Source: JALYNX01 sp963724825
GTDB taxonomy: Bacteria; Actinomycetota; Acidimicrobiia; Spongiisociales; ZC4RG35
DNA: 64,000 nt
Assembly (NCBI GenBank): GCA_963724825.1
Contig: CAVRWT010000020.1
Location: forward strand, 62,001-126,000
Direction of reading: 5' to 3'
The notes beneath the pieces were generated by a model that worked only from the letters and a program-made list of their open reading frames with translations, ran no database searches and was not told the DNA's origin. The position numbers were made by a program, and so were the translations under genes. Below, piece after piece: positions 51,456 through 61,041 of this stretch. Numbering within the stretch: position 1 is the first letter of the stretch; every line of letters starts with the position of its first letter.

Positions 51456-53071
51456 AGGGTATGGAGTGGGAGAGAGTCTCGAACGATGAGATCGATCAAG
51501 GGATCGGCCATTTCTTGGGTTTGGCGTCTGCTGGGTTGGCTGCTGCCTGTGAGTGGCTGATCGAAGTCGACCGCCGCCAACAGTTCTTGGCTGATGGTGC
51601 CGCGGATCTGGCGCAGTGGGTGTCGGCTCGTTACGGGCTGCGTCATTCCACCGCAGTCCAACTGGTTGGGGTGTCCCGCCGGCTTCAGGATCTGCCTCTG
51701 CTCCGTGAGAAGTTCGCAGAAGGAACGTTCTCTTTGGATCAGGTGGATGCGATCTCCAGGCTGGCAACCCCCGATTCCGAGGCGGCGCTGATCGAGGAGA
51801 CAATGGGTTTGTCGAATGCGGCCTTGGATCGGGCCGCCCGTCGAGCCCACCCGCCTACCGCTGCCGATGAGCGGTCGGCTTGGGAGCGTCGGTTCCTTCT
51901 GATACAAAACAGTTTGGACGGGATGGAGGGTCGACTCCACGCCAGGCTGCCCGGTGCGGAGATGAAAATCGTCGAGTCGGCGATCCGGTCGCGTGCCGAT
52001 GCGATCCCACCCAATCCTGAGACCGACCGGTTCGACCCCTATCCGACCCGACTCGCCGATGGTCTGGTCGAAGTCTGCGCCACGTCAGGGGATGAATCAT
52101 CGCCTTCGGTTCAGATCACGATCCACGCCGACCTCGAAGCTCTCACCTCGAACACGGAGACCACCGGAGTGGCGGAACTGCAAGCCGGTCCGGTGATCGC
52201 CTCCGAAACGGCACGACGGCTGGCTTGTGATGCGATCGTGGAAACCGCGGTCTACGACGACTGCCGGGTCCTTGGAGTCGGAAGACGGACCCGCACCATT
52301 CCCGGCTGGTTGCGACGTCAACTCTGGTATCGGGACGGAGGTTGCCGGTTCCCCGGCTGTGACCGTCAAGGTTGGGTTCATGCCCATCATCGGAGACATT
52401 GGGCTGATGGCGGGCCCACCGACTTCGACAATCTCGTATTGCTCTGCGGGTTCCACCACCGGTTCGTACACGAACACGGTTGGTGGATCGAAGGTGATCC
52501 CAACGGGAAACTCACCTTCCACAAACCCGACGGCACGATCTACCCGCCAGCTCCGATCCGAACTCGAACCCTCGACTCCGGGAACTGGTCCGAACCTAGG
52601 GGCCACCGCCCCCACGCTCGCGACACCCTTCAGCCTCACCCAACCAAGACGGTTACTCGCTCGGCCGGTTGTCCTGCGCCTGTGGGAGGATCGAGCATGA
52701 CTTCTCCAGCGATCAGTTTGGTCGGCACCTACTGGAGGATGGTCGAGGTGGGTGGTCAGCCCGCGGTGCCGTTGGACGACCAGCGGGAAGCGCACATCAT
52801 CTTCCTGACCGAGGATTCAAGACTCGCCGGGTCTTCCGGTTGCAATCGGATCATGGGCACCTACGAGGTGACCGACGATCAGCTGCGAATCTCGCCCCTC
52901 GCCACCACGATGATGATGTGCTCCGAGGATTTGATGCGTCAGGAACATGCGCTGACCGCAGGGTTGGAGGCGGCAAATGCTTACCGAATTTCAGGTCAAT
53001 CGCTGGAACTATTCGACGGCGAGCGGATGGTCGCTCGATTCGAGGCGCGCGACCTCCCACCGGCTGACTAG
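51449..53071 (+). CDS. DUF222/HNH nuclease (13E12-like) fused in frame to a META domain
   Basis: 540 residues from ATG 51449. The first part is a DUF222/13E12 repeat protein ending in an HNH motif (RDGGCRFPGCDRQGWVHAHH, then NLVLLCGFHHRFVHEHGW). The last 125 residues form a META/HslJ domain (LVGTYWRMVEVGGQPAVPLD, SSGCNRIMGTYEV, MMMCSEDLMRQEHAL). An ATG at 52697 with GGGAGGA before it could be an independent META start, since no stop lies between the two. In M. tuberculosis some 13E12 genes are LexA-controlled; the box here at the start agrees. A fusion, a lost stop or an indel are possible. Confidence 0.78.
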   Translation: MFEGMEWERVSNDEIDQGIGHFLGLASAGLAAACEWLIEVDRRQQFLADGAADLAQWVSARYGLRHSTAVQLVGVSRRLQDLPLLREKFAEGTFSLDQVDAISRLATPDSEAALIEETMGLSNAALDRAARRAHPPTAADERSAWERRFLLIQNSLDGMEGRLHARLPGAEMKIVESAIRSRADAIPPNPETDRFDPYPTRLADGLVEVCATSGDESSPSVQITIHADLEALTSNTETTGVAELQAGPVIASETARRLACDAIVETAVYDDCRVLGVGRRTRTIPGWLRRQLWYRDGGCRFPGCDRQGWVHAHHRRHWADGGPTDFDNLVLLCGFHHRFVHEHGWWIEGDPNGKLTFHKPDGTIYPPAPIRTRTLDSGNWSEPRGHRPHARDTLQPHPTKTVTRSAGCPAPVGGSSMTSPAISLVGTYWRMVEVGGQPAVPLDDQREAHIIFLTEDSRLAGSSGCNRIMGTYEVTDDQLRISPLATTMMMCSEDLMRQEHALTAGLEAANAYRISGQSLELFDGERMVARFEARDLPPAD

Positions 53072-53493
53072 CCCGAGGGCAGCTCGATCGAGCCGTCGTC
53101 CTTCAGGGTCCACCCCGGGTTGTGGGCCACTTCCCAGGGATGCCCGTCGAGGTCGATGAAAACACCGGAGTAGCCACCCCAGAACGTCGCTGCGGGCTCA
53201 CGGGCGATCGTTCCTCCGGCGGCCCTGGCCTCCCCGATCACCAGGTCCACTTCGGCAGGAGAGCCCACGTTGTGGGCCAGGGTGACCCCACCCCAGCCGC
53301 CGGCGTCATCGACACCGCTGTCCTGTGCCAGCTCGGCCCGACTCCACAACCCGATGACCATGCCCCCGGTTTGGAAGAAGACCACGTCCTCCGCGGGCGA
53401 GGTGGCGGCCGTCCAGCCGAGAGCCTCGTAGAACGCCCGCGAACGCCCGATATCGGAGACGCCGAGAGTGACCAGGCTGACCCGTTGCTCCAT
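53068..53493 (-). CDS. VOC-family (glyoxalase-like) protein
   Basis: 141 residues (VSLVTLGVSDIGRSRAFYEA, then IGLWSRAELAQDSGV). The paired beta-alpha-beta modules and a C-terminal EVAHNPGWTLKDDG fit the VOC fold. It is on the minus strand, with the tail overlapping the META end by four bases. Ligand unknown. Confidence 0.85.
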   Translation of the reverse strand: MEQRVSLVTLGVSDIGRSRAFYEALGWTAATSPAEDVVFFQTGGMVIGLWSRAELAQDSGVDDAGGWGGVTLAHNVGSPAEVDLVIGEARAAGGTIAREPAATFWGGYSGVFIDLDGHPWEVAHNPGWTLKDDGSIELPSG

Positions 53494-53555
53494 TTGGCGG
53501 ATTGTCGCATGGTCGACAAGGCTCGGAAACGTCCGCCGGAGCAGGTACTGTCGCA

Positions 53556-53567
53556 GAACACATGTTC
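53556..53567. promoter_or_regulatory. SOS box containing the ruvC start codon
   Basis: GAACACATGTTC, perfect, identical to the recA box. The ATG inside it, at 53562, is the ruvC start. TACTGT at about 53546-53551 could be a -10 that makes a nearly leaderless mRNA. Confidence 0.9.
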
Positions 53568-54044
53568 GTATTGGGCATCGATCCCGGGCTGTCCGCCACT
53601 GGATATGGATTGGTGGAGGGCACCAACCCTCCGACCGCCCGGCTCGCCGGCGTCATCCGCACCGCCGTCGACCTTCCCATGTCGGAGCGTCTCGCCGAAC
53701 TGCATCAGGGCCTGACCAGTGTCGTGGCCGATGCCAATCCCGACGTCATGGCAATCGAGAGTGTCTTCACCAACCGCAACCTCCAGACCGCGATCTCGGT
53801 CGGGCGCGCCTCCGGGGTGGCACTCCTGGTCGCCGCCCAGGCAGGTCTGCAGGTGTTCGAGTACGTGCCCACCGCGGTGAAATCGGCAATCACCGGGGAT
53901 GGATCGGCGGGCAAGAGCCAGATCCAGGAGATGCTGGCCCGCCTCCTCCACCTCGCCGAGCCGCCACAGCCGGCCGACTCGGCCGACGCCCTCGCCGTCG
54001 CTCTCTGTCATCTGCGGGCCGCACCCCTCGAGGCAAGACGATGA
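53562..54044 (+). CDS. ruvC: Holliday junction resolvase RuvC
   Basis: 160 residues from ATG 53562 (MFVLGIDPGLSATGYG), the family N-terminus with the first catalytic Asp. Further acidic residues are in AIESVFTNRNL and PADSADALAVALCH. The longer frame to 53502 is rejected because it would place residues upstream of the conserved start. It cuts four-way junctions with RuvAB. Stop overlaps ruvA by ATGA. LexA box over the start. Confidence 0.93.
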   Translation: MFVLGIDPGLSATGYGLVEGTNPPTARLAGVIRTAVDLPMSERLAELHQGLTSVVADANPDVMAIESVFTNRNLQTAISVGRASGVALLVAAQAGLQVFEYVPTAVKSAITGDGSAGKSQIQEMLARLLHLAEPPQPADSADALAVALCHLRAAPLEARR

Positions 54045-54610
54045 TCGGGCGGCTCAGGGGCACTCTGGTCTCGAAGCGGGGTGAGGTGGTTTGCCTCGAA
54101 GTTGGTGGGGTTGGCTACGACGTGACGATGACGCCCCGAAGCCTCGCCACCCTCCCCGGCGTCGGCGAAGAGGTGGTGATCCATACCCACACCCACGTCC
54201 GTGAGGACGAGTTGAGTCTGTTCGGCTTCGTCTCTGAGCCTGATCGTGACCTGTTCAAGATCCTGCTGGGTGCGGCCGGGGTCGGGCCCAAGCTGGCGCT
54301 GGCCATGACGGCCACCCTCAGTCACGACGAGATCATTCGCGCCATCGTCACCGAGGATTCGGACGCCTTGACCGCGGTGCCCGGTGTTGGCAAACGGGGA
54401 GCGCAACGGATCGTTCTCGAACTGGCACCCAAACTGACCGGGAAGGACGCCGAGATCGTCGGCTCACCGGCCACCGTCACCGTCCGCCAGGCGTTGGAGG
54501 GTCTCGGGTACTCCACCGAGGAGATCAATGGCGTCATGCCCGAGCTCGATCCTGGTGCCACCATCGAGATCCAGATCACCACCGCCCTCAGGGCCCTCGG
54601 TCGGAGGTAG
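54041..54610 (+). CDS. ruvA: Holliday junction protein RuvA
   Basis: 189 residues (MIGRLRGTLVSKRGEVVCLE). Two helix-hairpin-helix motifs are at LLGAAGVGPKLALAM and ALTAVPGVGKRGAQRIVLEL; the C-terminal RuvB-contact domain ends TTALRALGRR. Tetrameric; clamps the junction. Confidence 0.95.
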   Translation: MIGRLRGTLVSKRGEVVCLEVGGVGYDVTMTPRSLATLPGVGEEVVIHTHTHVREDELSLFGFVSEPDRDLFKILLGAAGVGPKLALAMTATLSHDEIIRAIVTEDSDALTAVPGVGKRGAQRIVLELAPKLTGKDAEIVGSPATVTVRQALEGLGYSTEEINGVMPELDPGATIEIQITTALRALGRR

Positions 54611-54614
54611 CGCC

Positions 54615-55628
54615 ATGCGAGAGGACAGCCTCCTCAATCCAGTTGTCGAGACCGAAGAAGAGGTGTCGCTCCGCCCCAAGCGGATCGAAGAGTTCATCGG
54701 TCAGAACCGGGTGCGGGAGCGGCTTCGAATCTCCCTCGAGGCGGCACGCAAAGAGAGTCGTGCCCTCGATCACGTGCTTCTCAGCGGCCCGCCCGGTCTG
54801 GGCAAGACCACCCTCGCCGGCGTCATCTCCCACGAACTTGGGGTGACGATGCGGATCACCTCCGGCCCCGCCCTGGAGCGCCCCGGTGACCTGGCAGCCA
54901 TCCTCTCCAACCTCGACGACGGTGATGTGTTCTTCATCGATGAGATCCATCGTCTGCCCCGCGCCGTCGAAGAGATCCTCTATCCGGCAATGGAGGATTT
55001 TCAATTGGACATCGTCCTCGGCAAAGGCCCTACCGCCCAATCGATCCGTCTCGATCTGCCCCGCTTCACCCTGGTCGGCGCCACCACCCGGAAAGGGAAA
55101 GTCACCGCGCCACTTCGGGACCGCTTCGGGATCGAGGAGAGACTCGACTACTACGAGACCGAGGACCTGACCCGGATCGTGATCCGCTCCGCCGGGATCA
55201 TCGATGTCGTGATCGACCCGGTCGCCGCCGAGGTGATCGCCTCACGAAGTCGATCGACACCGCGGATCGCCAATCGGCTCCTGGCCCGGGTCCGTGACTA
55301 CGCCGTCGCCAGAGCCTCGGGCACCATCGACCCCGACGTCGCCGACGAGGCGCTCGGGGTGTACGAGGTAGACCAGCTGGGCCTGGACAAGGTGGACCGT
55401 TCGATCCTCGATGCTGTGATCAACCGTTTCGGCGGAGGCCCGGTCGGCCTGTCAACACTCGCCATTGCGGTCGGTGAGGAACCGGAAACGGTGGAGGACG
55501 CCTACGAGCCCTTCCTGCTTCAGTCGGGCCTCCTCAAGCGGACTCCTCGCGGCCGGGTAGCCACGGCGAGGGCATATGCCCATTTGGGGCTGGACGCTCC
55601 TGAGAGCCCACAAGGGACCTTGCTCTAG
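54615..55628 (+). CDS. ruvB: Holliday junction helicase RuvB
   Basis: 337 residues from ATG 54615 (MREDSLLNPVVETEEEVSLR). Walker A GPPGLGKTTLA, Walker B DVFFIDEIHRLP, sensor 1 LVGATTRKG, arginine finger in PLRDRFGI. Hexameric AAA+ motor for branch migration. Follows ruvA by four bases, so shares the SOS control. Confidence 0.96.
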   Translation: MREDSLLNPVVETEEEVSLRPKRIEEFIGQNRVRERLRISLEAARKESRALDHVLLSGPPGLGKTTLAGVISHELGVTMRITSGPALERPGDLAAILSNLDDGDVFFIDEIHRLPRAVEEILYPAMEDFQLDIVLGKGPTAQSIRLDLPRFTLVGATTRKGKVTAPLRDRFGIEERLDYYETEDLTRIVIRSAGIIDVVIDPVAAEVIASRSRSTPRIANRLLARVRDYAVARASGTIDPDVADEALGVYEVDQLGLDKVDRSILDAVINRFGGGPVGLSTLAIAVGEEPETVEDAYEPFLLQSGLLKRTPRGRVATARAYAHLGLDAPESPQGTLL

Positions 55629-55639
55629 CCTCGTCCCAC

Positions 55640-56654
55640 ATGCGGGTTTCGGACTTCACCTACCCACTACCCGAATCTGCCATCGCACAGGAGCCGATCG
55701 AGCCGAGACATGACGCCCGGCTCCTGGACACCACGGATCTCTCCGATCACCGATTCCTCGAACTTCCTCAGCTTCTCAATCCAGGCGATCTGGTCGTGGT
55801 CAACGAGACCAGGGTGCGATCGGCGCGATTGGTGGGGGTCAAGGCCGGCAGTGGGGGCTCGGTCGAGCTCCTGATCCTCCGTCCCCTGCCGAACGGGCAC
55901 TGGGAGGCTCTAGCCCGGCCCTCGCGCCGGCTCCGCCCCGGGGTCGCGCATCGAGTTTCCCGGTCTCGCCGCCACAGTCGTCGACGGGCCGGATGAGGGC
56001 CTGGTCGTCGTGGCTCTGGAGGCAGAAGACGTCGAGGTCGCCATCGAAACCGCCGGGGAGGTGCCCCTGCCGCCCTATTTCAAAGGGCGTCTCCCGGACA
56101 CCGGCCGATATCAGACCATGTTCGCCAGGCTCACCGGATCAGCCGCCGCACCCACTGCCGGATTGCACTTCACCGAAGAGGTGGTCAGTGGGATGAAAGA
56201 TCGCGGGATTGAGATGGCGACGATCGACCTTCACGTTGGCCTCGATACCTTTCGGCCGATGACCGTTGAGATGATCGAGGATCATCGGATGCACACCGAG
56301 TGGTGCTCGGTGCCCGAGGCGACCGTTGCATCAATAGTCCGGACCCGGGATCGGGGTGGGGCCGTGGTTGCCATCGGGACCACGGTGGTGCGAGCCCTGG
56401 AGTCGAGCGTGACGCAGGATGGCGCCCTTGTCCCGGGCACCCGCGAGACCAATCTCTTCCTCCGACCCGGCTCCAGGTTTCGAGTCGTCGACCGGCTGGT
56501 GACGAATTTCCACGTGCCGGGCTCCACCTTGATGGTCCTGGTCGCCGCCTTCATGGGGGAGGGCTGGCGCGACGCCTACGAGCATGCGCTCGAGAACGGC
56601 TATCGGTTCCTCTCCTTTGGCGATGCGATGCTCGCCACCCGTCATGACAGCTGA
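55640..56654 (+). CDS. queA: tRNA preQ1 ribosyltransferase-isomerase QueA, one frameshift
   Basis: Starts MRVSDFTYPLPESAIAQEP. Residues to about 103 are in frame 55640 (PLPESAIAQEPIEPRHDARL, VVVNETRVRSARL); the rest (GLVVVALEAEDVEVAIE, PLPPYFKGRLPDTGRYQTMF, APTAGLHFTEEVVSGMKDRG) is one base off. Extra G in the GGGG near 55938-55942: removal reads RPGSRIEFPGLAATVV. It transfers the ribosyl moiety of SAM to preQ1 in tRNA. Confidence 0.9.
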
Positions 56655-57765
56655 TCGCGACCCGGTGAGTTGGGCCGAGGAGTCAGCCGACGGCACGGCT
56701 CGCTCCGGATGGCTGGACACTCCACATGGTCGGGTGCGGACGCCCGCCTTCATGCCGGTCGGAACCAGAGCCGCAGTCAAGGCCGCCGACGCCGACGATC
56801 TGATCTCGGTCGGGACCGAGATCATGCTCGCCAACACCTATCACCTCATGTTGCGCCCCGGAGCCGCCGTCGTCGAGCAGATGGGCGGGCTTCATGGGTT
56901 CATGGATTGGAGCGCACCGATCCTCACCGACTCGGGCGGCTTTCAGATCTTCTCCTTGGAGCCGCTGATCGACGAAGCCGGAGCGACGTTCCGCTCTGTA
57001 TATGACGGTTCGGTGGTGAGCCTCAGCCCGGAGGATGCGGTGCGGATCCAGGAGCAGTTGGGCGCCGACATCTCGATGGCTCTCGACATCTGTGTCGGGC
57101 TCCCCGCAGAGACCCGCCACGTGAGTGACGCCATGCAGAGGACTCTGCGTTGGGGTGAGCGCTGTATCGCGGCCCACACCCGGACCGACCAGGCCCTGTT
57201 TGGAATCGTTCAGGGTGGTGTCGACCCCGATCTCCGGGTCGAGAGCGCCACCAAGACCGCGGCGCTTGGCTTCCCCGGGTTCGGCATCGGTGGCCTCTCG
57301 GTCGGGGAGAGCCCGGCAGAGAGGGATCTCGCTCTCGAGGCGGCCGTCTCCGGTCTGCCTTCAGACAAGCCGCGATATGTCATGGGCTTGGGAGACACCG
57401 AGGGCCTGCTCCAGGCGATTGCCCGCGGCGCCGACCTCTTCGATTGCGTGATCCCCACCCGGCTCGCCCGGCACGGGCGAGCGCTGACCAGGAACGGTGA
57501 CTTCAACATAAGACAGGCCCGGTTCGAGACCGACGCAGAGCCTCTGGACCCGGCCTGCCCGTGCCTCGCTTGCACAAGATATTCACGGGCCTACCTGAGA
57601 CATCTGGTGCGAATGGGCGAAATCAATGGCTTCCGGCTGCTGACCATCCACAACCTCAGATACACCCTCGACCTGGTCTCGGAGGCCGGCACGGCCATCG
57701 GCGAAGGCCGATTCGACGAGTACCTCCAGAGTGCCCTCGAACAGAGGGCCCGTGGTTCGTCTTAG
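56644..57765 (+). CDS. tgt: tRNA-guanine transglycosylase
   Basis: 373 residues from ATG 56644, overlapping queA by 11. Catalytic Asp in LTDSGGFQIFSL; zinc ligands in CPCLACTRYSRAYLRHL and the later His; GIGGLSVGESPAERD and GDTEGLLQAIARG. Swaps guanine for preQ1 at position 34. Follows queA as in most genomes. Confidence 0.96.
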   Translation: MTADRDPVSWAEESADGTARSGWLDTPHGRVRTPAFMPVGTRAAVKAADADDLISVGTEIMLANTYHLMLRPGAAVVEQMGGLHGFMDWSAPILTDSGGFQIFSLEPLIDEAGATFRSVYDGSVVSLSPEDAVRIQEQLGADISMALDICVGLPAETRHVSDAMQRTLRWGERCIAAHTRTDQALFGIVQGGVDPDLRVESATKTAALGFPGFGIGGLSVGESPAERDLALEAAVSGLPSDKPRYVMGLGDTEGLLQAIARGADLFDCVIPTRLARHGRALTRNGDFNIRQARFETDAEPLDPACPCLACTRYSRAYLRHLVRMGEINGFRLLTIHNLRYTLDLVSEAGTAIGEGRFDEYLQSALEQRARGSS

Positions 57766-57819
57766 AGGCGCGCCATTGCCTAACCTCCCGCGGTCGGATT
57801 CACCCCACCGGAGGAGCTC

Positions 57820-58125
57820 GTGACCCACGTCGTTTTCGCACAGGATGCCGCGGCCGGAAGCAGCGGCTGGACTTCGCTCATCTTCCTCGGCCTGATGGTC
57901 GTCGTCTTCTGGCTGTTCATCATTCGGCCCCAGCGTCAGCGGGCCAAGGCGCAACAGTCTCTGGCCCAGTCTCTGAGCGCCGGACAGGAGATCCGGACGA
58001 TCGGCGGCATCCATGGCCGGGTGATCTCTGTCGACGAGGACAGCGTCGTCCTCGCGGTGGAGGAGGGAAAGATCCGGGTCTCCCGTCGCGCCATCGCTTC
58101 TCTCGTCGGAGGGGACGAAGCCTGA
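57820..58125 (+). CDS. yajC: Preprotein translocase subunit YajC
   Basis: 101 residues with one membrane segment (LIFLGLMVVVFWLFIIRPQ) and the C-terminal domain (GGIHGRVISVDEDSVVLAV). GTG start with GGAGGAG upstream. Accessory of SecDF; secD follows one base after its stop. Confidence 0.92.
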   Translation: MTHVVFAQDAAAGSSGWTSLIFLGLMVVVFWLFIIRPQRQRAKAQQSLAQSLSAGQEIRTIGGIHGRVISVDEDSVVLAVEEGKIRVSRRAIASLVGGDEA

Positions 58126-58126
58126 C

Positions 58127-59539
58127 ATGAACCGGCGTGTCGTCGGTCTGATCGCTGTCTTAGTGGTGGCCTGGGGAGGGCTGGCCGCTGCGATCTACTA
58201 CGGGATCACGCCGTTGCTCGGGCTCGACCTCCAAGGGGGCACGGCCGTCGTTCTCACTGCTCCCGAAGGCACCGACCCCGAGCTGCTCGATGTTGCCACC
58301 CAGATCATGGCCCAGCGGATCGAGGAGATCGGTGCGGTTCAGGAGCCAGACATCCAGATCTCGGGGGAGAACACGGTCATCGTTCAACTCCCCGGAGTCA
58401 CTGACGAGCAACGCGCCATCGAGGCCGTCGGCCAGACCGGTGTCCTCACCTTCCGTCCCGTGCTGGGTGCGGTCAGTGGCGATGTCGGCCCCCTCGCCGG
58501 CACGGGGACCGAGAACATCGATGACGTAACAGGTCTCACCATCGTGGACGACCCGGCGACCGAGACCTGGCTCCTCTATGAGGCAGCCGAGCCTCACGAA
58601 GTTCTGAACCTGGGCCCGGCCGAGCTTCAGGGCGACGATGTGGCGGACGCGGTGCCGGTGTTCGACGCCAACTCGGCGGTGTGGGCGGTGAGCCTCGACC
58701 TGACATCCGATGGAGCGACCGCTTTTGCCGAGATGACGGCGAACGCGGCCGGGTTCCCCATCGGTGACCCGCAGCGCCAGATAGCGATCGTCCTCGACGG
58801 GCGGGTGATCACCGCACCGGCGGTCAACCCGACGGTCTCGCCTGAGACCGGCATCGCCGGTGGCCAGGCCCAGATCACGATGGGTCAGGGCTCCGACGCC
58901 CAGCAGGAAGCGACCGATCTCGCAGTCGTCCTCCGATATGGGTCGCTCCCGGTCTCCTTCGAGGTATCCGCGGTTCGCAAGGTGTCGGGCACACTGGGCG
59001 CCGACTCTCTGCAAGCCGGGATCATCTCCGGTCTCCTCGGACTGGCCCTGGTTGCCATCGTCCTCCTCCTCGCCTACCGGTCGCTGGGTCTGGTGGCGAT
59101 CGTCGGGCTCAGCGTCTTTGCTGCCGTTCTGATCACACTTTTCGGGCTCCTCGGGCAATGGGTTGGCCTGACGCTGACCCTCGCAGGTGTCACCGGGTTG
59201 ATTGTGTCGTTGGGTATCTCGGCCGACACCTACATCGTCTATTTCGAACGCATCAAGGAGAAGCTGCGCCAGGGGAACACGGTTTCGGAGGCGACCGCTT
59301 CGGGCTTCAAGATCGCCTTCAGGACCATGCTCACCGCCAACACGGTCAGCCTGCTCGGCGCGGTTCTCCTGTGGGCACTGGCGGTGGGAGCGGTCAAGGG
59401 GTTTGCCATCTCGCTGGGGATGGGCACGGTCCTCGACCTCATCGTTGCCCTCGTCTTCACCAGGAGAGCTGCCGGGGTCATGGCTGAGTCCCGTCTCGGT
59501 TCGGGTGGCTGGTTCAGCATCGAAGGGGCGGCAGAGTGA
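58127..59539 (+). CDS. secD: Protein translocase subunit SecD
   Basis: 470 residues. N-terminal helix (VGLIAVLVVAWGGLAAAIYY), periplasmic P1 (LDLQGGTAVVLTAPEGTDPE) and head, then six-helix RND-like module (GISADTYIVYFERIKEKLR). Compact compared with the 600-residue E. coli form. Uses proton-motive force to finish export; overlaps secF by ATG in GTGA. Confidence 0.94.
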   Translation: MNRRVVGLIAVLVVAWGGLAAAIYYGITPLLGLDLQGGTAVVLTAPEGTDPELLDVATQIMAQRIEEIGAVQEPDIQISGENTVIVQLPGVTDEQRAIEAVGQTGVLTFRPVLGAVSGDVGPLAGTGTENIDDVTGLTIVDDPATETWLLYEAAEPHEVLNLGPAELQGDDVADAVPVFDANSAVWAVSLDLTSDGATAFAEMTANAAGFPIGDPQRQIAIVLDGRVITAPAVNPTVSPETGIAGGQAQITMGQGSDAQQEATDLAVVLRYGSLPVSFEVSAVRKVSGTLGADSLQAGIISGLLGLALVAIVLLLAYRSLGLVAIVGLSVFAAVLITLFGLLGQWVGLTLTLAGVTGLIVSLGISADTYIVYFERIKEKLRQGNTVSEATASGFKIAFRTMLTANTVSLLGAVLLWALAVGAVKGFAISLGMGTVLDLIVALVFTRRAAGVMAESRLGSGGWFSIEGAAE

Positions 59540-60501
59540 GCGACAGTTTCATCCGGAGGATGGATCGTGGCGAGACCACGATCGACTTCGTTGGCCTCCG
59601 CAGGAGATGGTTCATCCTCTCGGCCTCGTTCCTCATCATCAGTCTGGCCAGCCTTGGTTTGCGGCAGCTGAACCTCGGAATCGAGTTCGTCGGCGGGATC
59701 GGGATGCAGTCTCCGAACCCGGCTGGGGCCGACATCGGAGAGATTCGAGATGCCCTGGCCGGTGTAGGGGTGGAGAGCCCGACCATTCAGCTCCTCGACG
59801 ACGGGGCCGCGGTCCGGGTCAGCACCGAGGCTCTGGAGACCGGCGTGGCCAACGACGCGGTGGAGGCCATCTCCGAGGTGACGGGTGCCGATCGAGCCGA
59901 GATCTCGACCGAGGCAGTTGGCCCCAGTTTCGGGGCCCTGGTTGCCCGGCGCGCCCTGTTGGCGTTGGGTGTGTTCCTCGGGGCGGTGATCCTTTTCATC
60001 ACCTGGCGCCTCGAGTTCAAGATGGCGATGGCTGCCATCGTGGCGGTCCTCCACGACCTGGTGATGACGATTGGCGTCTATTCGCTCACCGGGTTCGTCG
60101 TGACCCCGGCGACGGTGGTCGCGATCCTGACCATCCTCGGCTACTCGTTGTATGACGGGGTGGTCGTGTTCGACAAGATCGACGAGTTGGTCGAGATCGA
60201 AGACGACAAGACCTACAGCGAGATCGTGAACGATGCCCTCAACCAGGTGTTGGCCCGGTCGCTGTTCACCTCGCTCGCCTCGTTGCTACCCGTGGGAAGC
60301 ATCCTTCTCGTGGGGAGCGTGATCCTCGGGGCGCCGACGCTGACCGAATTCGCGTTGGCCTTGTTCGTCGGTCTCGCCGTCGGCACCTACTCATCCATCT
60401 TCGTCGCCGCCCCACTTCTCGCCGTGTGGAAGGAGAAGGAGCCGTTCTGGCAGGAGAGGGCACAGAAGCTCGAAAGGCGGAAACGGGCTGGAAGGAAATG
60501 A
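59536..60501 (+). CDS. secF: Protein translocase subunit SecF
   Basis: 321 residues. SecF helices: FILSASFLIISLASLGLRQL, IEFVGGIGMQSPNPAG, the conserved GYSLYDGVVVFDKIDEL and C-terminal VGTYSSIFVAAPLLAVW. GTG start overlapping secD. Confidence 0.94.
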   Translation: MSDSFIRRMDRGETTIDFVGLRRRWFILSASFLIISLASLGLRQLNLGIEFVGGIGMQSPNPAGADIGEIRDALAGVGVESPTIQLLDDGAAVRVSTEALETGVANDAVEAISEVTGADRAEISTEAVGPSFGALVARRALLALGVFLGAVILFITWRLEFKMAMAAIVAVLHDLVMTIGVYSLTGFVVTPATVVAILTILGYSLYDGVVVFDKIDELVEIEDDKTYSEIVNDALNQVLARSLFTSLASLLPVGSILLVGSVILGAPTLTEFALALFVGLAVGTYSSIFVAAPLLAVWKEKEPFWQERAQKLERRKRAGRK

Positions 60502-60516
60502 TCCGCCCGTAGAATC

Positions 60517-61041
60517 ATGGCCGTGGAACTCCTCACCAGCCTGATTCGTGACATCCCCGACTTTCCCGAGCCAGGGGTGATATTCAAAGACATCACCCCG
60601 GTGCTTGCCGACGGGAAGGCCTTGAAGATGCTCGTGGACGCCATGGCGGAGCCTTTTGCCGATTCAGGCATCACCAAAGTTGCCGGCATCGAGGCCAGGG
60701 GTTTCACCCTCGCGACACCGGTTGCCGACCGTCTCGGTGCAGGATTCATTCCGGTTCGAAAGCCGGGCAAGCTGCCTTTTGACACGGTGCGTGAGGACTA
60801 CGTCCTCGAATACGGCACCGATGCTCTGGAGATCCATGTCGATGCCGCACATGAGGGGGAGCGGGTCCTTCTCGTCGATGACGTGATCGCTACCGGGGGA
60901 ACGGCTGCGGCGGCCACCCGCCTGCTCCGTCGGGTCGGGGCGGATGTGGTCGGCATTTCTGTCTTCATCGAGCTTGCGTTTCTGAATGGCGTCGATGTGT
61001 TGGACGGTGTGCCGCTGAATGCTCTCGTACGATACGACTGA
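60517..61041 (+). CDS. apt: Adenine phosphoribosyltransferase
   Basis: 174 residues. PRPP loop VLLVDDVIATGGTAAAATRL, substrate-binding FIPVRKPGKLPFDTV, and PDFPEPGVIFKDITPVL at the start. Salvages adenine to AMP. Overlaps relA by 23 bases, as in many actinobacteria. Confidence 0.95.
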   Translation: MAVELLTSLIRDIPDFPEPGVIFKDITPVLADGKALKMLVDAMAEPFADSGITKVAGIEARGFTLATPVADRLGAGFIPVRKPGKLPFDTVREDYVLEYGTDALEIHVDAAHEGERVLLVDDVIATGGTAAAATRLLRRVGADVVGISVFIELAFLNGVDVLDGVPLNALVRYD

